Below are positions 1 through 5,130 of a stretch of DNA of 5,130 nt, in pieces; within the stretch, counting starts at the first letter, position 1, and the number at the start of each line of letters is the position of its first letter. The translations under genes and the position numbers were made by a program. Source of the DNA: Verrucomicrobiia bacterium (GTDB lineage Bacteria > Verrucomicrobiota > Verrucomicrobiia > Limisphaerales > UBA11358); contig JASHVW010000426.1 in assembly GCA_030044395.1 (NCBI GenBank), forward strand, positions 1-5,130, in the 5' to 3' direction. Below the pieces are notes generated by a model that was not told the origin of the DNA, did no database searches, and worked only from the letters and a program-made list of their open reading frames with translations.

Positions 1-108
1 GGTGGCACGGTCACTCGTGCCAAGACTTTCCTGCTTGCCGGTCACGTCGTCGTGAATGTAGTAGCGTCCGCCTTTTTTTCTTTTATACAATCTGTATCGC
101 TGTCTCAT
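1..108 (-). CDS. tyrosine recombinase / phage-type integrase, N-terminal fragment (cut by window edge)
   Basis: An open - strand frame starts at an ATG (complement of 106-108) and runs for 36 codons to the left edge, so only the N-terminus is visible. The peptide begins MRQRYRLYKRKKGGRYYIHD and continues with a TGKQESLGTSDRAT segment. A basic start, then aromatic residues, then 'TGK..SLGT.D..' is the pattern I recognise from the N-terminal strands of tyrosine-recombinase integrases, where the next element is normally the SAM-like core-binding domain. The catalytic R-H-R-Y residues would lie outside the window and cannot be checked. No clear Shine-Dalgarno precedes the ATG. The frame stays open back to a stop at 193-195 with no other ATG, which supports this start. 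Location supports the call: it lies just beyond the 3' end of a tRNA gene, a classic integrase position. The family assignment is pattern recognition on 36 residues. Confidence 0.55.
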   Translation of the reverse strand, partial: MRQRYRLYKRKKGGRYYIHDDVTGKQESLGTSDRAT

Positions 109-201
109 AATTTTGTTGGCGGTGATGAGGTTACGACGATTGATCTCGACTCCGGTAGGGAGCAGGTGGGAGTTATGCAGGGCAGGCCAGAGTTAAATCG
201 T

Positions 202-222
202 GCTGGCACTTCCGCTGGCACT
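202..222. repeat. short direct repeat, 12-bp period
   Basis: The 9-mer GCTGGCACT occurs at 202-210 and again at 214-222. It lies between the tRNA-Cys 3' end and the putative integrase start. Short direct repeats beside an integrase gene can be arm-type binding sites, but that role is only inferred from position. Confidence 0.4.
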
Positions 223-238
223 CATTTGTGGAAGCTAA

Positions 239-271
239 CCAAACCTTTCAGTTCCAACTGCTTAGGTTTGG
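239..271. repeat. imperfect inverted repeat overlapping the tRNA-Cys 3' CCA end (possible attachment core or 3' hairpin)
   Basis: CCAAACCT (239-246) is the exact reverse complement of AGGTTTGG (264-271). Nested inside, CAGTT (249-253) pairs with AACTG (256-260). Together they give 13 paired positions around a 2-nt centre with a small 2x3 internal loop. The right arm includes bases 269-271, which encode the tRNA CCA end. As RNA on the - strand it could fold just behind the tRNA, but no T-tract follows, so a standard intrinsic terminator is unlikely. Two inverted arms beside an integrase and a tRNA also fit a recombinase core site. Which role applies cannot be decided from this window. Confidence 0.5.
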
Positions 272-343
272 AGGCGAGGGTCGGAATCGAACCGACGAAT
301 GAGGCTTTTGCAGAGCCCTGCCTTACCACTTGGCTACCCCGCC
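269..343 (-). tRNA. tRNA-Cys (anticodon GCA)
   Basis: Read on the - strand, the gene folds into a full cloverleaf. The acceptor GGCGGGG (337-343) pairs with CCTCGCC (273-279), with one G-U pair. The D-arm is GCC/GGC with a GTGGTAA-type loop. The anticodon stem GGGCT/AGCCT encloses the loop CTGCAAA, which places anticodon GCA at 309-311. The T-arm GTCGG/CCGAC (280-296) encloses TTCGATT. The discriminator base at 272 is U, the identity base of tRNA-Cys, and CCA is encoded (269-271). Total length is 75 nt. The identification is direct from structure and anticodon. Its 3' end faces the putative integrase, so it is a likely integration target. Confidence 0.95.
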
Positions 344-358
344 TTCGGGTTTTCCCAC

Positions 359-387
359 ATTATGTTTCTTTTTCCCCCGAAGCAAGT
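359..387 (-). promoter_or_regulatory. possible promoter of tRNA-Cys
   Basis: On the - strand a CATAAT hexamer (359-364) resembles a -10 box and ends 15 nt before the first tRNA base. TTGCTT (380-385) or ACTTGC (382-387) could serve as a -35 element with 15 or 17 bp spacing. The match is modest. Position relative to the tRNA is the main support. Confidence 0.3.
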
Positions 388-770
388 TGAAGTTTTGCGC
401 GTTTGATTGGCGTCACCATTGCCTGCAGCATGATTGCCAGCGGCGGCACAATCATTTCCAGCAGCCGGTTTCAATTAACTGGCACCGTCGGCCAAATCGT
501 TCACACCGTCCCAATTTGAGAAATGATATGCCCCTCGACACGACGCAAGCAGCAACGGCGAGGCGGACGCTGCAAGAATGTTTGCCGCAATGGTTTAACG
601 CTGCCAAATTGAGCGTTTTCACCGCCATCCGGCTCATTAAAATCAAGGCCAATAAAGGATTATTAATTTGCAATATCTGAAAAGCCATCCGTTCACAATA
701 CGCTATCGTTTAACCTCGACTGGATTGCTCATGGGATCCAGCAGATTCAAGCAACTTTCGGGCAAGGCAA
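388..770. other. intergenic stretch with no convincing gene
   Basis: Open frames on both strands here give low-complexity or unpatterned peptides with no recognisable domain. The one suggestive piece is a short + frame at 430-519, described under findings, whose peptide resembles the glycine/serine-rich 'GG..S...F.L.GT.GQ' unit of some secreted bacterial proteins. It ends at a stop after 29 codons and has no continuation, so at most it is a relic. An AT-rich patch lies at about 635-680 but gives no clear -35/-10 pair. Confidence 0.5.
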
Positions 771-1040
771 ATGGAAGCGAGTGGACAATGGAAAGAATGG
801 CCTGCCGTGCTTGAAGTGGTAATGGTCATCGACGACAGCGAAATCCCAGGCTGTCCCTATTCGCCTGACAGAAATATTGATAGAATGAAAACTGCAGGAA
901 TTCATAGCCATCGTTTGGTGAGGAAACGAAAATTATCCGATCACCAGAAAAGGGTGCGACTTTTTGCCGTGCTTTTCGTCATCGTCGGTCTCGCATTCAC
1001 TGTCGGATTTATGTGGTTGCTGAGCCGGCAACGATGGTGA
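771..1040 (+). CDS. small hypothetical protein with one C-terminal membrane helix
   Basis: The 89-codon frame is not a family I recognise. Its last part is coherent: a strongly basic stretch (residues about 48-63, with RKRK and KRVR) is followed by a hydrophobic helix at about 64-84 (starting LFAVLFVIVGL), ending SRQRW. By the positive-inside rule the N-terminus would be cytoplasmic with a single span. The ATG at 771 has a close AAGG (764-767). In-frame ATGs at 822 and 885 are alternatives. The 885 start would give a 51-residue protein that is nearly all basic segment plus helix, and that is the best supported portion. It lies about 300 bp upstream of the formate dehydrogenase gene on the same strand, followed by a possible stem-loop, so it is probably a separate unit. 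It could still be a chance ORF. Confidence 0.35.
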   Translation: MEASGQWKEWPAVLEVVMVIDDSEIPGCPYSPDRNIDRMKTAGIHSHRLVRKRKLSDHQKRVRLFAVLFVIVGLAFTVGFMWLLSRQRW

Positions 1041-1063
1041 CTGATTTTGTGGTTCTTCCGGCC

Positions 1064-1090
1064 GGAATCGCCCCGGCGTCAATTCCTTTT
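1064..1090 (+). terminator. possible stem-loop terminator behind the small membrane ORF
   Basis: GGAAT (1064-1068) pairs with ATTCC (1082-1086), and inside it CGC (1069-1071) pairs with GCG (1076-1078), with a three-base bulge TCA. TTTT follows at 1087-1090. It begins 24 nt after the stop at 1040, where a terminator would be expected. The broken stem and short T-run make this a weak candidate. It overlaps a perfect 12-bp palindrome, TTCCGGCCGGAA (1056-1067). Confidence 0.3.
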
Positions 1091-1190
1091 CCCTTGGGAT
1101 CATGGATCGAACAGTTTATTGCCATGTCCCTTGCCAAGACAGCCACAACGGGCTGAAAAATCCCTGTCTGCAGCGCCTTAAGGAGCACCC

Positions 1191-1224
1191 TTGACCTTGC
1201 AAAGGGATAATGTTGTGGATAAAT
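1191..1224 (+). promoter_or_regulatory. possible promoter region of the formate dehydrogenase operon
   Basis: TTGACC (1191-1196) and the overlapping register TTGCAA (1197-1202) resemble -35 boxes. GGATAA occurs twice 12 bp apart (1205-1210 and 1217-1222). TTGCAA with ATAAAT (1219-1224) gives 16-bp spacing and a TGG before the -10. No pair is close to consensus. This is simply the most promoter-like stretch before the start at 1337, and it would leave a leader of roughly 100 nt. Confidence 0.25.
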
Positions 1225-1321
1225 TGAACTCATCAATGCCTTGCGCATGGCAATAGCCGACTCAACGAAAGGATCAGTACTGGCACAAGCAACCGACCAC
1301 GCCGCATTGCAAGGCGAAGCC

Positions 1322-1327
1322 GGTGGA
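1322..1327 (+). promoter_or_regulatory. ribosome binding site supporting the start at 1337
   Basis: GGTGGA lies 9 nt before the ATG at 1337. The frame is open further upstream (ATG at 1247, TTG at 1241), but the [2Fe-2S] ferredoxin fold begins immediately after 1337 with the 'SVTIDG' strand. The 32 upstream residues are not expected in the family, so 1337 is preferred. Confidence 0.4.
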
Positions 1328-1336
1328 AAAAATGTT

Positions 1337-4294
1337 ATGACTGCTAGCGTAACGATTGATGGCACCGTCACGGATGCAAAGAACGGCGAGCGCCTGGTGG
1401 AACTTCTCAACCGCACAGGCGCCAAAATTCCCCAGGTGTGTTATCATCCCCAGCTCGGCCCGCTCCAGACGTGCGACACGTGCATCGTCGGCGTGGACGG
1501 ACAACTCGTGCGATCGTGCGCGACCCCGGTCGCGGATGGCATGAAGGTTTCGACGAAAGCGGCTCCGGTGGTGGCTGCCCAGCGGGAAGCGTTTGACCGA
1601 ATTCTGGGCAACCACATGCTTTACTGCACGGTCTGCGACAATAACAATGGGAACTGCGTCGTCCACAACACAACAAAACTCCTTGAGGTCGAGCACCAGA
1701 AAATCCCCTTCCAGCCTAAACCGTACGAGGTGGATTCGACGAATCCGTTTTATCGCTATGATCCCGGCCAATGCATCCTTTGCGGGCGATGCGTTGAGGC
1801 CTGTCAGAACATCGAGGTCAACGAGACGCTCTCGATCAACTGGCAGGACTCGCATCCGCGCGTCCTGTGGGACGGGGGCTCGACGATTGGCGAATCGAGC
1901 TGCGTTTCCTGCGGCCATTGTGTCACGGTGTGCCCGTGCAACGCATTGATGGAAAAAACGATGATTGGCCATGCGGGATTTCTTACGAACCTGCCGAAGC
2001 GCGCGTTGGACGGCATGATTGATATCGTCAAGGGCGTCGAGCCGGACACCGGCTACGGCTCCATCCTTAAGGTTTCCGAAGTTGAATCCGCCATGCGCGA
2101 GTCCCGCATTCGCAAGACCAAGACCGTCTGCACTTATTGCGGCGTGGGTTGCAGCTTCGATATTTGGAGCAAAGATCGCCACATTCTCAAGGTGGCGCCC
2201 TTGCAAGGCCCAGCCAACGGCATTTCGACTTGCATTAAGGGCAAGTTCGCGTGGGATTTTGTCAACAGCGCGGACCGGCTGACCAAGCCGTTGATCCGCG
2301 AGGATGGCAAGTTTCGCGAAGCAAGCTGGAATGAAGCGCTGGACCTGGTGGCGCGCCGCTTCCAGGAAATCAAAAGCCGGAGCGGACCGGACTCGCTGGC
2401 ATTCATCTCCTCGTCCAAATGCACGAATGAGGAGAGCTATCTGATGCAGAAACTGGCGCGCGGAGTCATCGGCACCAATAATATGGACAACTGCTCCCGC
2501 TACTGCCAGGCGCCGGCCACGATGGGACTTTTTCGCACCGTGGGTTACGGCGGCGATTCGGGATCCATCAAGGACATTGAGAACGCAGGTCTGGTGCTCA
2601 TTATCGGCAGCAATACCGCGGAGAGCCATCCCGTCCTGGCGACCCGGGTCAAGCAGGCACATAAATTGCGCGGCCAAAAGCTCATCGTCGCCGACCTGCG
2701 CGAGAACGAAATGGCACGACGCGCCGACCTCTTTCTGCACCCCAACCCGGGAACCGACCTCGTCTGGCTTTCGGCAATCACCCGCTATATCCTGGAAAAC
2801 GGATTGGCGAAAACCTCCTTTCTCAACCAATGGGTGAATGGTTTGGAGGATTATAAGAAAAGTCTGACGCCGTTCACGATCGAATTTGCCGCGAGGATAT
2901 CCGGGTTGCCTGTGGCGACCCTGGAAAAGGTGGCGCGCATGATTGCGGAGGCTGACGGTGTTTGCATCCTCTGGGCGATGGGCATCACTCAGCACAGCAT
3001 GGGCTCGGACGCTTCGACCGCCATCTCGAATCTTTTGCTGGTAACCGGAAACTACATGCGCACCGGAACCGGGGCGTATCCCTTGCGCGGACACAACAAC
3101 GTCCAGGGCGCAAGCGACCATGGAGCAATGCCCAACTTTCTGCCCGGCTACCAATCCGTGGATGACCCTAAAGTGCGCGCCCGTTTTGAAAAAGATTGGC
3201 AAGTCAAACTGCCGACGTCCAAAGGTCTCGACAACCACGAGATGATCGAAGCAATTCACCAGGACAAACTCAAGGCGATGTATTTGTTTGGCGAGGAAAT
3301 CGGCCTCGTGGATTCAAATGCCAACTTTGTTGACGACGGCCTGGCCAAGCTCGAGTTCTTTGTCGTGCAGGAAATTTTTTTCAGCGAAACCTGCCGTTTT
3401 GCCGACGTCATCCTGCCGGCGTGCCCGAGCCTGGAAAAGGAAGGGACCTTTACCAGCACCGAGCGGCGTATCCAAAGGCTCTATCAGGCATTTGAACCAT
3501 TGGGTGAGAGCCGGCCTGACTGGCGGATTATCCAGGACGTTGCCAATCGTCTCGGCGCCGGCTGGCATTACCGGCATCCGTCCGAGATTTATGAGGAGAT
3601 TGCTTCACTGACGCCGCTGTTTGCGGGCGTCACTTACGAACGGCTGGAAGGATACAAATCATTGCAATGGCCGGTGGCTGAGGACGGATCAGATCAGCCG
3701 TTACTTTATACGAAATGCTTCAATTTCCCGGATGGGAAAGCCACGCTGTTCCCACTTGGCTATTCCAAGCCCACCGACCCGACGGACCATGAGTTTGATT
3801 TGCACCTGAACAACGGGCGGCTGCTCGAACATTTCCATGAAGGCAACCTCACTTATCGCTGCGAGGGGATTCGCGAGAAAACGCCGGATGTTTTCGTCGA
3901 AGTTTCGCCCGAGCTCGCCGCGAAGCGGGGAATTCGGAGTGGCACGTGGGTGCAGCTTGTCTCGCGTTACGGCCAGGTGCGTGTGCGAGCTGTCGTCACC
4001 GACCGCGTGCATGGCAATGAGCTTTACATGCCCATGAACTCCACCGAGAACCCGGTGAACCGCCTTACCAGCAGCCACACCGACAAGATAACGCACACGC
4101 CGGCATACAAGGAAACCTCCGTTCGGCTGCGTGTGCTAGGCGAACTTGGCGAGAATCCGTTGCCCCGCACCAATTCCCGTTTTGGAACGCCGACGCCGAA
4201 GCCGGGAGTCGAAGTGGAACAAAAATGGAAGCGCCAGGATTACCAAATGCCGGGAACAAATCTTGGGCAACCAACTGGAACAACAAACCAATAA
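1337..4294 (+). CDS. fdhF: formate dehydrogenase catalytic (alpha) subunit, ForC/YjgC type, Mo/W-bis-MGD
   Basis: This 985-residue enzyme is predicted to oxidise formate to CO2 in the cytoplasm; no signal peptide or Tat motif is seen. An N-terminal [2Fe-2S] domain has Cys35, 46, 49 and 61. A NuoG-like His-Cys [4Fe-4S] site has His93, Cys97, 100 and 107. A two-cluster ferredoxin domain has Cys146/149/152/156 and Cys189/192/195/199. The molybdopterin oxidoreductase domain opens with a [4Fe-4S] motif (Cys265/268/272/299) and Lys301. The predicted metal ligand is Cys390, in the motif NCSRYCQAPA. Its codon is TGC (2504-2506), so it is not selenocysteine. The next residue is Gln391, where classical formate dehydrogenases have His; B. 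subtilis ForC is reported to have the same substitution. Arg584 in LRGHNNVQG matches the conserved active-site Arg. The molydopterin dinucleotide-binding domain spans about 815-930, ending near THTPAYKE. A polar tail follows. Length matches YjgC closely. The DUF1641 gene downstream supports the ForC-type assignment. Substrate preference is inferred, not shown. Confidence 0.93.
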   Translation: MTASVTIDGTVTDAKNGERLVELLNRTGAKIPQVCYHPQLGPLQTCDTCIVGVDGQLVRSCATPVADGMKVSTKAAPVVAAQREAFDRILGNHMLYCTVCDNNNGNCVVHNTTKLLEVEHQKIPFQPKPYEVDSTNPFYRYDPGQCILCGRCVEACQNIEVNETLSINWQDSHPRVLWDGGSTIGESSCVSCGHCVTVCPCNALMEKTMIGHAGFLTNLPKRALDGMIDIVKGVEPDTGYGSILKVSEVESAMRESRIRKTKTVCTYCGVGCSFDIWSKDRHILKVAPLQGPANGISTCIKGKFAWDFVNSADRLTKPLIREDGKFREASWNEALDLVARRFQEIKSRSGPDSLAFISSSKCTNEESYLMQKLARGVIGTNNMDNCSRYCQAPATMGLFRTVGYGGDSGSIKDIENAGLVLIIGSNTAESHPVLATRVKQAHKLRGQKLIVADLRENEMARRADLFLHPNPGTDLVWLSAITRYILENGLAKTSFLNQWVNGLEDYKKSLTPFTIEFAARISGLPVATLEKVARMIAEADGVCILWAMGITQHSMGSDASTAISNLLLVTGNYMRTGTGAYPLRGHNNVQGASDHGAMPNFLPGYQSVDDPKVRARFEKDWQVKLPTSKGLDNHEMIEAIHQDKLKAMYLFGEEIGLVDSNANFVDDGLAKLEFFVVQEIFFSETCRFADVILPACPSLEKEGTFTSTERRIQRLYQAFEPLGESRPDWRIIQDVANRLGAGWHYRHPSEIYEEIASLTPLFAGVTYERLEGYKSLQWPVAEDGSDQPLLYTKCFNFPDGKATLFPLGYSKPTDPTDHEFDLHLNNGRLLEHFHEGNLTYRCEGIREKTPDVFVEVSPELAAKRGIRSGTWVQLVSRYGQVRVRAVVTDRVHGNELYMPMNSTENPVNRLTSSHTDKITHTPAYKETSVRLRVLGELGENPLPRTNSRFGTPTPKPGVEVEQKWKRQDYQMPGTNLGQPTGTTNQ

Positions 4295-4381
4295 ACATAC
4301 GCTAAACACCTCCCTGCCGCGCCGGCTTGCCGCACCACAGCGCAGTCATGGCGGAAGCCAGGCGCAGGCAGGCCAACTACC

Positions 4382-4882
4382 ATGGCTCAACCCATTCCTC
4401 TGAATCTGCCGACGCGCGACCCGCGCGCCGAATTGCAGTCCCGTCTCCAAAATGCACCGCTCGACCATGCCGAAGCCTTGCTCGCAGCCTACGATGTGCT
4501 TCAGGGACTTCATGACCGCCGCGTTTTCGACATTCTCAAGGGTGCCCTCGGCTCAACCGACAAGGTCATCGAGATTGTCGTCGATGCGGCAAAAACGCCC
4601 GGGGCGATTCATGGAATCCGGAATATAGTGGTCCTGGCACGGATTCTTGGAACCATCGATCCGGAACTCGTGGAAGGTTTTGCGCGGTCCCTGCCCGAAG
4701 CCATCGCATTGACGAAGGCATATAAAGCAAGGCCGCCAGGGACGTGGGGAATTTTAAAGCAGTTCGCCAACAAAGATTTCCGCCGGGGCCTGGTTCTGAT
4801 TAACTCATTGCTCGAAGCGTTCGGAAGGAACCTCCCGCCGGGTGAGCCCAAGGATAAAAATCAGAGGGCGAGTTCAGGTTGA
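4382..4882 (+). CDS. DUF1641 protein, probable ForE-type (YjgD/YrhD) partner of formate dehydrogenase
   Basis: The 166-residue protein is mainly helical. A polar, proline-rich start (1-25) is followed by amphipathic helices (about 29-55), a central segment with Lys61-VIEIVVDAA and IRNIVVLARILG (61-90), and a C-terminal DUF1641 signature around GTWGILKQFANKDFRRGL and LLEAFGRNL (120-151). The tail is charged. There is no signal peptide and no clear transmembrane helix. DUF1641 genes follow the catalytic gene in B. subtilis (yjgC-yjgD and yrhE-yrhD). There the product, ForE, is reported to be essential and to mediate menaquinone use. The same job, linking the catalytic subunit to the quinone pool, is inferred here from family and position. 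It starts 87 bp after the upstream stop on the same strand, consistent with one transcript. The Shine-Dalgarno is weak. The ATG at 4382 puts the family pattern in frame, whereas the nearby ATG at 4348 does not. The 3' end overlaps an uncertain - strand frame. Confidence 0.85.
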   Translation: MAQPIPLNLPTRDPRAELQSRLQNAPLDHAEALLAAYDVLQGLHDRRVFDILKGALGSTDKVIEIVVDAAKTPGAIHGIRNIVVLARILGTIDPELVEGFARSLPEAIALTKAYKARPPGTWGILKQFANKDFRRGLVLINSLLEAFGRNLPPGEPKDKNQRASSG

Positions 4883-5130
4883 GGTAGAGCGAGCGCTCGG
4901 CCTGCGTCAGGGTGTAAACTTGCGCACGCGACTGGCCAAGGAGAGTTCTTGCGAAATGTTGCAGGGATGCATCCCTGCTCTTGAGGGCCTTTTGTGCAAT
5001 GGGCGCTGCCTCCGCAGGGTAAACCGCGTACAATGGCTCAAAGTTAATCATCATTCCGTGGAATAACCCCGCTGCCAGGACGCGCGAGCGCCCAAACCTT
5101 GCGTAAATGCTCCTTTGACACCCGCGGCAA
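4800..5130 (-). CDS. possible C-terminal part of a convergent hypothetical gene (enters from right edge)
   Basis: A - strand frame is open from the right edge (last full codon 5127-5129) to a stop at 4800-4802, giving about 109 residues. An internal ATG pair at 5049-5054 could be a start, but the frame continues upstream without a stop, so it may be the end of a longer protein. The composition is protein-like. A stretch near EAAPIAQKALKSRDASLQHF faintly resembles a helical HEAT-type repeat, too weak to name. Two points argue against it: the frame overlaps the DUF1641 gene by 83 bp, and it contains an 18-bp perfect palindrome that itself encodes several of the residues. It could be a real convergent gene, a decayed end, or a chance frame across a noncoding repeat. 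Confidence 0.3.
   Translation of the reverse strand, partial: CRGCQRSIYARFGRSRVLAAGLFHGMMINFEPLYAVYPAEAAPIAQKALKSRDASLQHFARTLLGQSRAQVYTLTQAERSLYLNLNSPSDFYPWAHPAGGSFRTLRAMS
4961..4978. repeat. 18-bp perfect palindrome
   Basis: GCAGGGATGCATCCCTGC is its own reverse complement over all 18 bases, with an ATGCAT centre. It lies 78 bp after the stop of the DUF1641 gene, inside the uncertain - strand frame. Without an unpaired loop it is a better candidate for a dimeric protein-binding site or a dispersed palindromic repeat than for a terminator. No T-run follows on either side. Confidence 0.6.

Noticed and set aside
52..390. A 112-codon + frame through the tRNA region
   Set aside because: Part of it is simply the tRNA-Cys gene translated backwards (the typical 'RVGIEPT' tRNA artefact), and the first part is antisense to the putative integrase.
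452..688. A 78-codon - strand frame and the overlapping 330-680 + frame
   Set aside because: Both peptides are unpatterned. The + one starts inside the tRNA gene. Neither has a ribosome binding site or domain-like sequence.
1009..1425. A 138-codon - strand frame over the operon leader
   Set aside because: It crosses the formate dehydrogenase start and overlaps the small membrane ORF. It has no recognisable motif and no ribosome binding site.
2504..2506. Possible selenocysteine codon at the formate dehydrogenase active site
   Set aside because: The codon is TGC (Cys), not TGA, so no selenocysteine insertion is involved.
1274..3259. A 661-codon open frame on the - strand
   Set aside because: It lies wholly antisense to the formate dehydrogenase gene. 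Its peptide has no recognisable domain and is an artefact of GC-rich codon bias, while the + strand frame has complete family motifs.
4842..5066. A 74-codon + frame after the DUF1641 gene
   Set aside because: It overlaps the DUF1641 end in another frame, has no recognisable features and is antisense to the equally uncertain - frame.
1..5130. CRISPR array, insertion sequence ends, rRNA, riboswitch
   Set aside because: No regularly spaced repeats, paired terminal inverted repeats with a transposase, rRNA-like sequence or recognisable riboswitch core was found by reading.

Overview
The window is bacterial DNA. It is dominated by one two-gene operon on the + strand: a five-cluster, molybdenum (or tungsten) bis-MGD formate dehydrogenase catalytic subunit (1337-4294) followed 87 bp later by a DUF1641 protein (4382-4882). 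This pairing matches the ForC/ForE (YjgC/YjgD, YrhE/YrhD) type of formate dehydrogenase described in Bacillus subtilis. The diagnostic change is visible here: the metal-ligating Cys is followed by Gln, where classical formate dehydrogenases have His. The sequence is moderately GC-rich with few strong Shine-Dalgarno sites. The N-terminus of the recombinase at the left edge resembles those of integrases I associate with Verrucomicrobiota. That phylum is therefore my best guess for the host, but it is an inference, not a measurement.

Left end (1-343). On the - strand there is a complete tRNA-Cys(GCA) gene with encoded CCA. Downstream of its 3' end lies the first 36 codons of a probable tyrosine recombinase, cut by the window edge. 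The roughly 160 bp between them hold an imperfect inverted repeat that includes the tRNA CCA end, and a 12-bp-period direct repeat. This is the usual arrangement of an integrative element inserted at a tRNA gene, with the element extending leftwards out of the window.

Middle (344-1336). About 1 kb has little coding content: a likely tRNA promoter, a short possible relic of a secreted or repeat-type protein, one small ORF ending in a single membrane helix (771-1040), a stem-loop behind it, and the leader of the formate dehydrogenase operon.

Right end (4883-5130). No + strand gene is evident. An open - strand frame enters from the right edge and overlaps the end of the DUF1641 gene. It contains an 18-bp perfect palindrome, and it may be either the C-terminus of a convergent gene or noncoding repeat sequence.

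How it works together: the catalytic subunit would oxidise formate to CO2 and pass electrons along one [2Fe-2S] and four [4Fe-4S] clusters. In B. subtilis the DUF1641 partner lets the enzyme deliver electrons to menaquinone without a classical membrane cytochrome subunit. The same role is inferred here. No NAD-reducing (NuoE/NuoF-like) subunit, cytochrome b subunit or fdhD is present in the window.
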